Below, piece after piece: positions 33,062-41,937 of a stretch of 64,000 nucleotides of DNA (positions are counted from its first letter, which is position 1; the number at the start of each line of letters is the position of its first letter). The notes beneath the pieces are model-generated. The model was given only the letters and a program-made list of their open reading frames with translations. It made no database searches and was not told where the DNA came from. The DNA lies in the NCBI RefSeq assembly GCF_001278075.1, contig NZ_CP011340.1:682001-746000 (forward strand). Direction: 5' to 3'. This DNA comes from Streptomyces pristinaespiralis. Lineage in GTDB: Bacteria; Actinomycetota; Actinomycetes; Streptomycetales; Streptomycetaceae. Position numbers and translations under genes: made by a program.

Positions 33062-34986
33062 AGGCTGTCCCTCTCCGTGATCGCGTCCAGCAGCCGGTGC
33101 ATGACCGGGACGGGCAGGGACGGGTTGCGCACGGCGACTCCCGCGGTCTCCCTGTATTCCAGGAGCTGGAACAGAACGCGGGCCGGCAAGCGCGGGTTGA
33201 GCAGGGCCGTGTGCCGGACGGCACCCGCGGGGTCGTCGAGGAGGCGTACGGCATCGGCCGGTGAAAGACGCGGGTCCTCCGCGGCACGGCGCCGCACCTC
33301 CGCCGCCGGGTCGCGTGCGAGGCGCGCGACGTGTTCCGGCGTCGAGGCCGGGTCGTCCAGGGCGAGGCGACGCATCCGGGGCGCCGGGTCGTCGAGGTGG
33401 CACAGCAGGCCCACGCGGGGGAAGTTCGGGTGACCGCGGGGGCGGTCCGGGTGGCTGAAGCTGCCGTCCCACCAGCGCCACACGTCGAGGAGCATGTCCG
33501 CCGGCGCGTCGTCGCAGGACTCGGCGAGGAAGAGCCGGACCACGCGGTCCTCGTCACGGGCCAGCCCTTGCACCACGTCGGCCGGGAGGCTACGCGCCCG
33601 GGCCACGGACCGGCGGATCAGCGGATGCGACGAAGCCGCCAGGCGCCGCATCGCCGCCGGGTCGCCGTGCAGGGCGGTGACCCACGGCAGTGCGTGGGAC
33701 AGCTGGTCGCGGTCGTAGGACCAGCGGACGGCGTCCCGCCGCTCCTCCGTCAGGTCGGGGTGGAGCGCGATCAGGGAGCGGATCTGCTCCTCCCCGTCCT
33801 CGGCGAGCGCGGCCACGCCCTCCGGGCCGAGCCGTGGATTGCCCGCCAGGGCGAGGCGCGTGGCGAGGTCGCCGCTCCGGACGAGCTCGGCCTCCAGGCC
33901 GGGTTCGAACCGGCATCGTCGCAGCGCCGGCTCGGCGGAGGGCAGCCCCTCGAAGACGGGCCGCGGCATGGGGTGTTGTTCATGATGCGCGAGCAGTGCG
34001 GCGGCGCGGACGGCGGCGTCGGTCTCGGCCAGCAGCCGCTTCCTCACCTCTTCCGGCAGGTGCGGCCACGCTTCGCACGCCCCTGCCCGGACCTGAGGGT
34101 CCGGATCGCCGGCCAGCGCGATCCGGTGACGGGCGGGCAGCCCGGCCATGCCCGCGACCTCCGCCCTGAACGGGGCCGCGACGAGGACGTCGTACACCTC
34201 GTCGGGGAGGTCGACGCCGTAGAAGACCGCCCGTTCGGCCAGGAGCGGGCGGCGCGGCCCCGACGGCTCGTTCAGCACCAGGCCGGCCCACTGGGCGGCC
34301 GTCAGCCGCAGCGCGTTGCGGGTCTCCACGATCCGGCGCCGCACCGACGGATCCGGGTGGGAGACGACCGCCTCGCGCACGGCCGGCGAGACGTCGCGGA
34401 AGAGGAATCCGTCGAACACGTCGAGCAGGCGCACCAGCACGTCGTCGGGTGCGGCACGGTTGAAGCCCAGCCCCTCGGTCAGTTCACCGGGCCACGCCGG
34501 CTCACCGGACAGCGTCGCCCACGCCGCCGCACGCTCCTCTGCCGTCTCCGTGCCCGCGGTCCGGGCCGCCGCGTCCAGCCGCTCGGTGAGACGGTCGAGC
34601 AGGGTCAGCCGGATCCCGTCGGGCGCCGGTGTCACGCCGAGCAGCACCTCGCCGTCCGTGGAGAGCGCCACGAACGCGGGGTCGCCGGTGAGGCCCGGCC
34701 GGCCGGCCGTACGGACGCGGGTCCACAACGCGTCGTTCCCGCCGATACGGTGTCCCTTGACTGCGACCAGGAATTCACCGGCCGCGTCGACGAGCCCGGA
34801 CGCCTTCACCACCTCCGGCCACGGCGGCAGGCCCTGCGCGGGCACCGCGGCCCCGGCGGGCGCCGCCGCACCGTGCGCGATCCGCCACGCCGTTTCTGGT
34901 GGCAGCACAGGGTTCCCGGCGTGCTCCCCGACCACGTCCAGGCCGGCCCGCTCCAGCAGCTCCCCGAGCTTCTCGACACCTCTCAT
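33058..34986 (-). CDS. Leucine-rich-repeat-variant/HEAT-like repeat protein
   Basis: A 642-residue, probably cytoplasmic protein. After an N-terminal region of about 190 residues comes a long alpha-solenoid of units of 20-25 residues with patterns such as HPDPSVRRRIV, GDPDPQVRAGAC and DDPAGAVRHTALLNPRLPARVLFQLL. These match LRV-type repeats. There is no signal peptide, membrane segment or enzyme motif, so a scaffold or binding role is likely. It heads a two-gene unit with the 85-residue protein. Confidence 0.75.
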   Translation of the reverse strand: MRGVEKLGELLERAGLDVVGEHAGNPVLPPETAWRIAHGAAAPAGAAVPAQGLPPWPEVVKASGLVDAAGEFLVAVKGHRIGGNDALWTRVRTAGRPGLTGDPAFVALSTDGEVLLGVTPAPDGIRLTLLDRLTERLDAAARTAGTETAEERAAAWATLSGEPAWPGELTEGLGFNRAAPDDVLVRLLDVFDGFLFRDVSPAVREAVVSHPDPSVRRRIVETRNALRLTAAQWAGLVLNEPSGPRRPLLAERAVFYGVDLPDEVYDVLVAAPFRAEVAGMAGLPARHRIALAGDPDPQVRAGACEAWPHLPEEVRKRLLAETDAAVRAAALLAHHEQHPMPRPVFEGLPSAEPALRRCRFEPGLEAELVRSGDLATRLALAGNPRLGPEGVAALAEDGEEQIRSLIALHPDLTEERRDAVRWSYDRDQLSHALPWVTALHGDPAAMRRLAASSHPLIRRSVARARSLPADVVQGLARDEDRVVRLFLAESCDDAPADMLLDVWRWWDGSFSHPDRPRGHPNFPRVGLLCHLDDPAPRMRRLALDDPASTPEHVARLARDPAAEVRRRAAEDPRLSPADAVRLLDDPAGAVRHTALLNPRLPARVLFQLLEYRETAGVAVRNPSLPVPVMHRLLDAITERDSL

Positions 34987-35146
34987 GGGGCGTCATCCTG
35001 CCCCAGGAACGGCGGCCGGCAGGGTGCGGGGTCCTACAGGGGCACCGGTCGTCCTGGCGGTCCGGGGCGCGGTCGTCGCCGGTCGGCCCGCGCGGACACC
35101 GGTCAGCTCCCGGTCTCGCTGGTCGGCTCTCTCGGTGAGCGCCGGA

Positions 35147-35226
35147 CAGCTCTCGAACGTCGCCGGTCGGACCGCGGCGGACACCGGTCAGCTCGCGAAC
35201 GTCGCGGTCAGCTCTCGAACGTCGCC
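35147..35226 (-). repeat. Three copies of the STAS gene 3' end
   Basis: An 18-base block around CAGCTCTCGAACGTCG occurs at 35147, 35189 (one change) and 35209. The last one is the real end of the STAS gene including its stop codon. The other two lie just downstream in the transcribed direction and look like duplicated gene ends. Confidence 0.7.
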
Positions 35227-35552
35227 ACCGCGTCGAGACCCGCCTGCCGGAGGGTCCGCACGACGCCACGGCGGGCGCCCCGGACGGTGATCACGGCCGC
35301 CTCCGGCGCGACGGTCACCGCGCGGAGCAGACCGTAGGCGCAGGCGAGTTCGATCCGCTCGAGACCGCTCATGTCCAGCACCCGGTCGCCGGCCTGTCGC
35401 AGCCTCGGGTCGAGGAGCCGTTCTTCGAGCTCCGGCAGCGCGTGCGCGTCGAGGACACCCGAGAAGACCAGGACGGCGTGATGACCGTCGGCCTCCACGA
35501 TCCGGACGGACCCGGCCCGCGAACGTGCGGGCCGGTCGGGTTCGACTGCCAC
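35208..35552 (-). CDS. STAS domain protein (anti-sigma factor antagonist-like)
   Basis: About 114 residues. The fold order of STAS proteins is visible: strand HAVLVFSGVLDAH, helix LPELEERLLDP, then DRVLDMSGLERIELACAYGLLRA where the regulatory serine usually sits, and a final ITVRGARRGVVRTLRQAGL. The normal Asp-Ser phosphorylation motif is replaced (MSGLERIELA), so phosphorylation by an RsbW-type kinase is doubtful. GTG 35552 is chosen because GAGGAGG lies 5 bases upstream. No kinase gene is adjacent. Confidence 0.7.
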   Translation of the reverse strand: MAVEPDRPARSRAGSVRIVEADGHHAVLVFSGVLDAHALPELEERLLDPRLRQAGDRVLDMSGLERIELACAYGLLRAVTVAPEAAVITVRGARRGVVRTLRQAGLDAVATFES

Positions 35553-35754
35553 GGCGACCTCCTCAGCAGTGGGCAGGGGATGCGCTTCCCAGTGTCTCAA
35601 GGGTCTCAAGGCCCACAGCAGCGCCCGAACAACCGGCGCGACGGCCATGCCATGGACCGCCGGCGCGCACCGCCCCCGCCGGTGCCGGGCCGCATCGGAC
35701 CCGCCCGGCCGTCCCGATCGACGGCGCCGGCCGGCCCCGTCCGCTCCCCCGGTG

Positions 35755-37077
35755 TCAGCTCGGCACCCGGCCCTCCAGCGCGGACCGCCATGCCGGCGGC
35801 AGCGCCTCGCGGACCGGTTCCGCCGGTCTGCCGCCGCCCGCCAGGAAGCCGGCCAGCGGCAGGGTGGCCGCGCCGACCGTGACCGCGTCCGGCCCCAGTT
35901 GCCCCAGATCGATGCTCACCCGTCCGGCCGGATAGCGGAGCGAGTACGCAGTGGCGTGCTCCCTCACGGCGGCAAGAAAACGCGGGCCGAGCTGGAGCCC
36001 GGCCCATCCGCCGATGAGGATGCGCTCGGGCTGGAAGAGGTTGATGAGCCCCGAGAGCCCGGCGCCCAGGTACTCCGCGGTCTCCTCCACGACCGCGAGC
36101 GCCACCGGATCAGCGCCCTCACCGACGTGCACATCCGCCCCCTCGCCACCCACGCCGCCGTCCCGGTACGCCGCGGACAGCAGCGCCGTCAGTGCCGTCT
36201 CCTCGTCCGCCCCCTCCGGCGGCACTCCGCCCGCCTCCCGCCACCGGTCCACGAGCGCCTCCGCCCCCGCGTACGCCTCGAGGCAGCCCAGCGCCCCGCA
36301 ACGGCAGCGGCGGCCGCCGACGTTGACCGTCAGATGGCCCCACTCCAGGGCCCTGCCCTGTTCGGCGGTGTCCGTCACGTGGCAGGCGCCCACCCCGGAG
36401 CCGAAGAGGATCACGGCCACGCTCTGCGCGCCGCGGCCCGCTCCGAACCACATCTCCGCCTGGCCGAGGGTCCTGGCGCCGTTCTCGATGAAGAACGGCA
36501 CGGTCTCGGGCAGCCGGCAGGAGGCACGCAGCAGGGATTCCAGGGGGACCGCGTCCCAGCCGATGGTCTGGCCGTGGACGACGGCCCCGGACCCGGGTGT
36601 CGCGGCGACGATGCCGGGCACGCCGACGCCCACGCCGAGGAGCCCGTCGACGCCGGCTCCCGTGGTGTGCAGCACTTCCTCTATGGCGTGGCGGACGTGC
36701 TCGACGATCACGTCGACGTCGTAGCCGAGCGGGTTCAAGGGCCGTTCGGTACGTGCCAGTTCGGTGAGGGTGAGGTCGAACAGCTCCACCCGGACGCGGG
36801 TTTCACCGACGTCGACACCGATCAGGCGTCCGCTCGCGGGCGCGACACGGACCAGGGTGCGTGGGCGGCCGCCGTCGGACTCGATGCTGCCCGCTTCCTC
36901 CACGAGGCCGTCACCGATGAGTTCGCCCACGACGTTGCTGATGGTGCCGGAGCTCAGTCCGGTCGCGGGACCGAGGGCCTGCCGGCTCATGGGGCCATCG
37001 AAATACAACCGTTGCAGTACGGTCGCGCGATTGCTCCGCCGCAGGTCATTGACCGTACGCCCGCTTCGTCCAGACAT
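35755..37077 (-). CDS. ROK family transcriptional regulator
   Basis: 440 residues. An N-terminal winged helix-turn-helix (MSRQALGPATGLSSGTISNVVGEL) is followed by a ROK sugar-kinase-like domain with DVGETRVRVEL and the zinc motif CRCGALGCLEAYAG near residue 255. AAGGAG is 6 bases before the ATG. It diverges from a sugar ABC importer and beta-glucosidase operon and is probably its repressor. The effector would be a beta-glucoside or its breakdown product (inference). Confidence 0.9.
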   Translation of the reverse strand: MSGRSGRTVNDLRRSNRATVLQRLYFDGPMSRQALGPATGLSSGTISNVVGELIGDGLVEEAGSIESDGGRPRTLVRVAPASGRLIGVDVGETRVRVELFDLTLTELARTERPLNPLGYDVDVIVEHVRHAIEEVLHTTGAGVDGLLGVGVGVPGIVAATPGSGAVVHGQTIGWDAVPLESLLRASCRLPETVPFFIENGARTLGQAEMWFGAGRGAQSVAVILFGSGVGACHVTDTAEQGRALEWGHLTVNVGGRRCRCGALGCLEAYAGAEALVDRWREAGGVPPEGADEETALTALLSAAYRDGGVGGEGADVHVGEGADPVALAVVEETAEYLGAGLSGLINLFQPERILIGGWAGLQLGPRFLAAVREHATAYSLRYPAGRVSIDLGQLGPDAVTVGAATLPLAGFLAGGGRPAEPVREALPPAWRSALEGRVPS

Positions 37078-37150
37078 CCTTCGCTCCTTCGGCCCGCGCC
37101 GACCCGGAAGCGCGCCGGGTCGCACCCCTTGACGATGTCGCCTCCGAGAG

Positions 37151-37173
37151 CTTAACTCACGTCCTAAATTAAG
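37151..37173. promoter_or_regulatory. Candidate ROK operator, CTTAA-N13-TTAAG
   Basis: An AT-rich inverted repeat, with arms CTTAA and TTAAG separated by 13 bases, is isolated in GC-rich DNA midway between the ROK gene and the ABC importer gene. Length and composition resemble ROK-family sites. It probably controls both directions. Confidence 0.6.
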
Positions 37174-37256
37174 CCGTGAGGGCATTCAGAGGTTGAAGCC
37201 GCAGCCTGTCGGCCCCTCCCCGCGGCACCACCCCTCCGGAAGGGACACCTGGAGTT

Positions 37257-38576
37257 ATGCGCAGATACAGAGCTGTAGCCAGTGGTGCAGTCGCCGTCTC
37301 CCTGCTCGCCACCGCGACCGCGTGCGGCGGTGGCTCGTCCGCCGGGGGCGGCGGTTCCAACGAGTCGCCGAAGACCCTCACCTACTGGGCGTCGAACCAG
37401 GGTCCGAACATCGAGGCCGACAAGAAGATCCTCGAGCCGGAGCTGAAGAAGTTCGAGGAGAAGACCGGCATCAAGGTCAAGCTCGAGGTCGTTCCGTGGT
37501 CGGACCTGCTGACCCGGATCATGACCGCCACCACCTCCGGCCAGGGCCCCGACGTCCTCAACATCGGCAACACCTGGTCCGCGTCCCTCCAGTCCACCGG
37601 CGCGCTGCTGCCCTGGGACGAGAAGAACTTCTCGAAGATCGGCGGCAAGGACCGGTTCGTGGAGGCCGCGCTCGGCTCGACCGGGGCGGCCGGTTCCGAC
37701 CCGGCCGCGGTGCCGCTGTACTCGATGTCGTACGCGCTCTACTACAACAAGAAGATGTTCGCGGACGCCGGGATCGAGAAGCCGCCGGCCACCTGGGACG
37801 AGATGGTCGCGACCGGCAAGAAGCTGTCGAAGGACGGCAAGTGGGCCCTGGGCGCGGAGGGCGGCAACCTGTCCAACAACATCCACCAGGTGTTCGTCCT
37901 CGGCAAGCAGCACGGCGCCGACTTCTTCGACGCGGAGGGCAAGCCCGACTTCACCTCCGACGGCGCCGTCGCGGCCGTGAAGCAGTACGTGGACTTCATG
38001 GCGAAGGACAAGATCATCGCCCCGGGGAACGCCGAGTACGCCCAGAACCAGTCGCTGAGCGACTTCGCCAAGGACAAGACGGCGATGGTGCTGTGGCAGG
38101 CGGCCGCCTCCACGTTCAAGTCCCAGGGCATGAGCGACGACGAGTGGGGCGTCGCGCCGGTGCCGGTGCAGTCGGGCACCCCCGGCCAGGGCAAGAACGT
38201 CAACTCCATGGTCGCCGGCATCAACATGGCCGTCTTCAAGAACACCAAGAACCTCGACGGGGCCCTGGAGTTCGTGAAGTTCATGACCAGCGACGAGGAG
38301 CAGAAGCTGCTCTGCAAGACCTACGGGTCCATCCCGCCGGTCAAGGCCGCGCAGAACGATCCCGCGTTCGACCGGCCGGAGCTGAAGGTGCTGCGTGACA
38401 CCCTCGCCACCAGCGCCGAGGCGCTCCCCCAGGTCCCGAGCGAGTCGCAGTTCGAGACGGTCGTGGGCACCGCGGTCAAGAACCTCTTCGCCTCCGCCGC
38501 GGGCGGCGGCGAGGTGACCACCGAGTCCGTCAAGGCCGAACTGGCCAAGGCCCAGCAGCAGATGCCCCAGCAGTGA
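37257..38576 (+). CDS. Extracellular sugar-binding lipoprotein (CUT1, CebE-like)
   Basis: 439 residues with a lipoprotein signal ending in TATAC followed by a Gly/Ser linker. The mature protein has family-1 solute-binding features: TYWASNQGPNIEADK, PDVLNIGNTW, YSMSYALYYNKKMF and PATWDEMVATGKKL. It captures an oligosaccharide for the two permeases encoded next. No ATPase gene is nearby, so it likely uses the shared MsiK ATPase of Streptomyces, as other CUT1 systems do. The GH1 gene in the operon suggests cello-oligosaccharides or other beta-glucosides. Confidence 0.9.
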   Translation: MRRYRAVASGAVAVSLLATATACGGGSSAGGGGSNESPKTLTYWASNQGPNIEADKKILEPELKKFEEKTGIKVKLEVVPWSDLLTRIMTATTSGQGPDVLNIGNTWSASLQSTGALLPWDEKNFSKIGGKDRFVEAALGSTGAAGSDPAAVPLYSMSYALYYNKKMFADAGIEKPPATWDEMVATGKKLSKDGKWALGAEGGNLSNNIHQVFVLGKQHGADFFDAEGKPDFTSDGAVAAVKQYVDFMAKDKIIAPGNAEYAQNQSLSDFAKDKTAMVLWQAAASTFKSQGMSDDEWGVAPVPVQSGTPGQGKNVNSMVAGINMAVFKNTKNLDGALEFVKFMTSDEEQKLLCKTYGSIPPVKAAQNDPAFDRPELKVLRDTLATSAEALPQVPSESQFETVVGTAVKNLFASAAGGGEVTTESVKAELAKAQQQMPQQ

Positions 38577-39583
38577 GCGGCACACTCATGAACACGACCG
38601 CCGTCCCGGACACCGGGGAACCGGCCGTGCGGAAGAACTCCCCCGGGGCGGTGCGCGGCCCGCGCCGCCCCGGGCGGGCCCGCCGCACAGCGCTGCCGTA
38701 CCTGCTGCTGCTCCCGGCTCTGCTGCTCGAGATCCTGATCCACCTGCTGCCGATCGTCATCGGCGTCGTGATGAGCTTCAAGGAGCTCACCCAGTTCTAC
38801 CTGCGTGACTGGGGAGCCGCCCCGTGGCGCGGCCTGGACAACTTCAGGTTCGCGGTCGACTTCGACACACCGGCCGGTGAGTCGCTGCTCAAGTCGTTCA
38901 CGACCACGTGCCTGTTCACCGTCCTGTCCGTCGGTCTGTGCTGGCTGCTCGGCACCGCGGCGGCGGTCTTCATGCAGGAGACGTTCAAGGGCCGCGGCTT
39001 CCTGCGGGCCCTCTTCCTGGTGCCGTACGCGCTGCCGGTCTACGCCGCCGTCATCACCTGGGCGTTCATGTTCCAGCGCGACAACGGCCTGATCAACCAC
39101 GTGCTCCACGACCAGCTGGGACTCACCGACAGCCCGTCCTTCTGGCTGATCGGCGACAACAGCTTCTGGGCACTGCTGATCGTCTCCGTGTGGAAGGGCT
39201 GGCCGTTCGCCTTCCTCATCATCATGGCCGGCCTGCAGAACATCCCCAAGGAGCTGTACGAGGCGGGGGCGCTCGACGGCGCCGGCGTGTGGCAGCAGAT
39301 CCGCAAGATCACGCTGCCGTCGCTGCGCAGCGTCAACCAGGTGCTGGTCCTGGTGCTCTTCCTGTGGACGTTCAACGACTTCAACACGCCGTTCGTGCTG
39401 TTCGGCAAGTCGGCTCCGGAAGCGGCGGACCTCATATCCATCCACATCTACCAGTCGTCGTTCGCCACCTGGAACTTCGGCGCCGGTGCGGCCATGTCCG
39501 TACTGCTGTTGCTCTTCCTGCTGCTGGTGACGGGCGTCTACCTCTTCTTCACCTCCCGCGGGAGGAAGGCCACCGATGCGTAG
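38573..39583 (+). CDS. Sugar ABC transporter permease (MalF/CebF-like)
   Basis: 336 residues with six membrane helices and the EAA loop ELYEAGALDGAGVWQQIRKITLP that contacts the ATPase. GTG 38573 overlaps the stop of the binding-protein gene by GTGA; ATG 38588 is an alternative start. It forms the channel with the next permease. Confidence 0.9.
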   Translation: MSGTLMNTTAVPDTGEPAVRKNSPGAVRGPRRPGRARRTALPYLLLLPALLLEILIHLLPIVIGVVMSFKELTQFYLRDWGAAPWRGLDNFRFAVDFDTPAGESLLKSFTTTCLFTVLSVGLCWLLGTAAAVFMQETFKGRGFLRALFLVPYALPVYAAVITWAFMFQRDNGLINHVLHDQLGLTDSPSFWLIGDNSFWALLIVSVWKGWPFAFLIIMAGLQNIPKELYEAGALDGAGVWQQIRKITLPSLRSVNQVLVLVLFLWTFNDFNTPFVLFGKSAPEAADLISIHIYQSSFATWNFGAGAAMSVLLLLFLLLVTGVYLFFTSRGRKATDA

Positions 39584-40460
39584 TTCTCAAGAAGCCGGCA
39601 CCACCGCGCACAGGTCCCCGATGGCGGCGCCGCGGTCGTTCGTGTGGTCGCGGCGGATCTTCCTGACCCTGCTCACGGGCTTCGTGCTGCTGCCCGTGTA
39701 CGTCATGGTCTCCAGCTCGCTCAAACCGCTGGAGGACGTGTCGGGCGAGTTCCGGTGGATGCCGAGCGGGCTGACGATCCGCCCGTACTTCGACATCTGG
39801 GAGACCGTCCCGCTGGCGAAATACTTCGTCAACTCCCTGATCGTGGCCGGTGCGGCCACCGTCTGCTCGGTGATCATCGCGATCTTCGCCGCGTACGCCG
39901 TCAGCCGGTACCGCTTCCGCGGCAAGCGGCTGTTCACCGTGTCGGTGCTGTCGACGCAGATGTTCCCCGGCATCCTGTTCCTGCTGCCGTTGTTCCTGAT
40001 CTTCGTCAACATCGGTAACACGACCGGTGTCGCGCTGTTCGGCTCACGCGGCGGGCTGATCCTCACCTATCTCACGTTCTCGCTGCCGTTCTCCATCTGG
40101 ATGCTGATCGGCTACTTCGACTCGGTGCCCAGGGAGCTGGACGAGGCCGCGCTGGTCGACGGATGCGGGCCGCTGAAGGCTCTCTTCCGGGTCGTCGTGC
40201 CGGCGGCGGTCCCCGGCATCGTCGCCGTCGCCGTCTACGCCTTCATGACGGCGTGGGGAGAAGTCCTCTTCGCGTCCGTCATGACCAACGACACCACGCG
40301 CACGCTCGCCGTCGGCCTCCAGGGCTACTCGACGCAGAACGACGTGTACTGGAACCAGATCATGGCCGCTTCCCTCGTGGTCTCCGTCCCCGTGGTGGCG
40401 GGCTTCCTGCTCCTCCAGCGCTACCTGGTCACCGGACTCACCGCCGGCGCCGTGAAGTGA
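39576..40460 (+). CDS. Sugar ABC transporter permease (MalG/CebG-like)
   Basis: 294 residues with six membrane helices and the EAA-type loop [25 protein letters not shown]. Its start overlaps the end of the preceding permease by 8 bases. It is second to last in the beta-glucoside operon, 49 bases before the GH1 gene. Confidence 0.9.
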   Translation: MRSSQEAGTTAHRSPMAAPRSFVWSRRIFLTLLTGFVLLPVYVMVSSSLKPLEDVSGEFRWMPSGLTIRPYFDIWETVPLAKYFVNSLIVAGAATVCSVIIAIFAAYAVSRYRFRGKRLFTVSVLSTQMFPGILFLLPLFLIFVNIGNTTGVALFGSRGGLILTYLTFSLPFSIWMLIGYFDSVPRELDEAALVDGCGPLKALFRVVVPAAVPGIVAVAVYAFMTAWGEVLFASVMTNDTTRTLAVGLQGYSTQNDVYWNQIMAASLVVSVPVVAGFLLLQRYLVTGLTAGAVK

Positions 40461-40509
40461 CCGGCGCACCGCAGCGCCATTACCTGATCCCTTGTCAGAA
40501 AGGATGTCC

Positions 40510-41880
40510 GTGACCGAGTTCACCGACCTCGCCGCCCTTCCGCAGGACTTCGCCTGGGGGACCGCCACCTCCGCCTACCAGATCGAGGGCGCGGTCGCCG
40601 AGGACGGCAGGTCGCCGTCCATCTGGGACACGTTCTCGCACACCCCCGGCAAGATCGCGGGCGACGACCACGGCGATGTCGCCTGCGACCACTACCACCG
40701 CTGGCGCGAGGACATCGCGCTGATGAAGCAGCTGGGCACCAACGCCTACCGCCTCTCCGTCGCCTGGCCCCGCGTCGTGCCGGGCGGTGACGGCGCGGTC
40801 AACGCCAAGGGCCTCGACTTCTACGACCAGCTCGTGGACGGGCTGCTCGACGCGGGCATCACCCCCTCCGTCACGGTCTACCACTGGGACCTGCCGCAGG
40901 CCCTGCAGGACCGGGGCGGCTGGCCGGAACGGGACACCGCCCACCACCTCGCGGCGTACGCCTCCGCCGTCGCCGAGCGGCTCGGCGACCGCGTCAAGCA
41001 CTGGGCCACCCTCAACGAACCGCTGTGCTCCGCGTGGATCGGGCACCTGGAGGGCCGGATGGCCCCGGGAGCGACCGACCTGACCGCCGCCGTCCGCGCC
41101 TCCTACCACCTGCTGCTCGGCCACGGCCTGGCCGCCGCGGCGATCCGCGCCGCCGCTCCGGACGCGCAGGTGGGGATCGTCAACAACCTGTCGACGGTGG
41201 CCCCGGCGAGCGACCGTGACGAGGACGTCGCCGCGGCACGGCGGATGGACGGCCACACCAACCGGTGGTGGCTCGACCCCGTCCACGGCCGCGGCTTCCC
41301 CGCCGACATGCTCGAGGTGTACGGCGTCGAACTGCCCGAGCGGCCGGGCGACATGGAGACCATCGCCGCGCCGCTGGACTGGCTGGGGCTGAACTACTAC
41401 TTCCCCGCGGTCGTCACCGACGATCCCACCGGTCCGGCGCCCTTCGCCCGCCAGATCGAACGGCCCGGCGTGCCGCGCACCGGCATGGACTGGGAGATCG
41501 ACGCGAACGGCATCGAGGCGCTGCTGCTGCGGCTCACCGACGAGTACGGCGCGCGCAGGCTCTACGTCACGGAGAACGGCTCCGCCTACCCGGACGTCGT
41601 CCGCGCCGACGGCAGCATCGACGACCGGGAGCGTGCCCGGTACCTGGAGGAGCACCTGGCCGCCTGTGCGCGCGCCGCACGCAAGGGCGCACCGCTGGCC
41701 GGCTACTTCGCCTGGTCCCTGCTGGACAACTTCGAGTGGGCGTACGGCTACGACAAGCGCTTCGGCCTCGTCCATGTCGACTACGCCACGCAGCGCCGCA
41801 CGATCAAGGGCAGCGGCCACCGCTACCGGGACATCATCCGCGCGCACGGCGAGAGGGGCGCCACCGGTAACGCGGCCTGA
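40510..41880 (+). CDS. GH1 beta-glucosidase
   Basis: A 456-residue cytoplasmic enzyme with no signal peptide. The GH1 N-terminal signature [15 protein letters not shown] is present, with acid/base E170 in TLNEPLC and nucleophile E355 in [14 protein letters not shown] lies 5 bases before GTG 40510; ATG 40504 is possible. It hydrolyses imported beta-glucosides or cellobiose-type sugars to glucose. The layout ROK-binding protein-two permeases-GH1 parallels the cebEFG-bglC system, but with a ROK regulator in place of LacI CebR. Confidence 0.93.
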   Translation: MTEFTDLAALPQDFAWGTATSAYQIEGAVAEDGRSPSIWDTFSHTPGKIAGDDHGDVACDHYHRWREDIALMKQLGTNAYRLSVAWPRVVPGGDGAVNAKGLDFYDQLVDGLLDAGITPSVTVYHWDLPQALQDRGGWPERDTAHHLAAYASAVAERLGDRVKHWATLNEPLCSAWIGHLEGRMAPGATDLTAAVRASYHLLLGHGLAAAAIRAAAPDAQVGIVNNLSTVAPASDRDEDVAAARRMDGHTNRWWLDPVHGRGFPADMLEVYGVELPERPGDMETIAAPLDWLGLNYYFPAVVTDDPTGPAPFARQIERPGVPRTGMDWEIDANGIEALLLRLTDEYGARRLYVTENGSAYPDVVRADGSIDDRERARYLEEHLAACARAARKGAPLAGYFAWSLLDNFEWAYGYDKRFGLVHVDYATQRRTIKGSGHRYRDIIRAHGERGATGNAA

Positions 41881-41888
41881 CGCCGATC

Positions 41889-41927
41889 GCGAAGGGCCCG
41901 GGACGCCACGCGTCCCGGGCCCTTCGC
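41889..41927. terminator. Bidirectional terminator between GH1 and GH13 genes
   Basis: A perfect 18-base stem (41889-41906 with 41910-41927) and a three-base loop lie between two convergent stop codons, 8 bases from one and 10 from the other. Confidence 0.95.
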
Positions 41928-41937
41928 CGTCCCCCGG

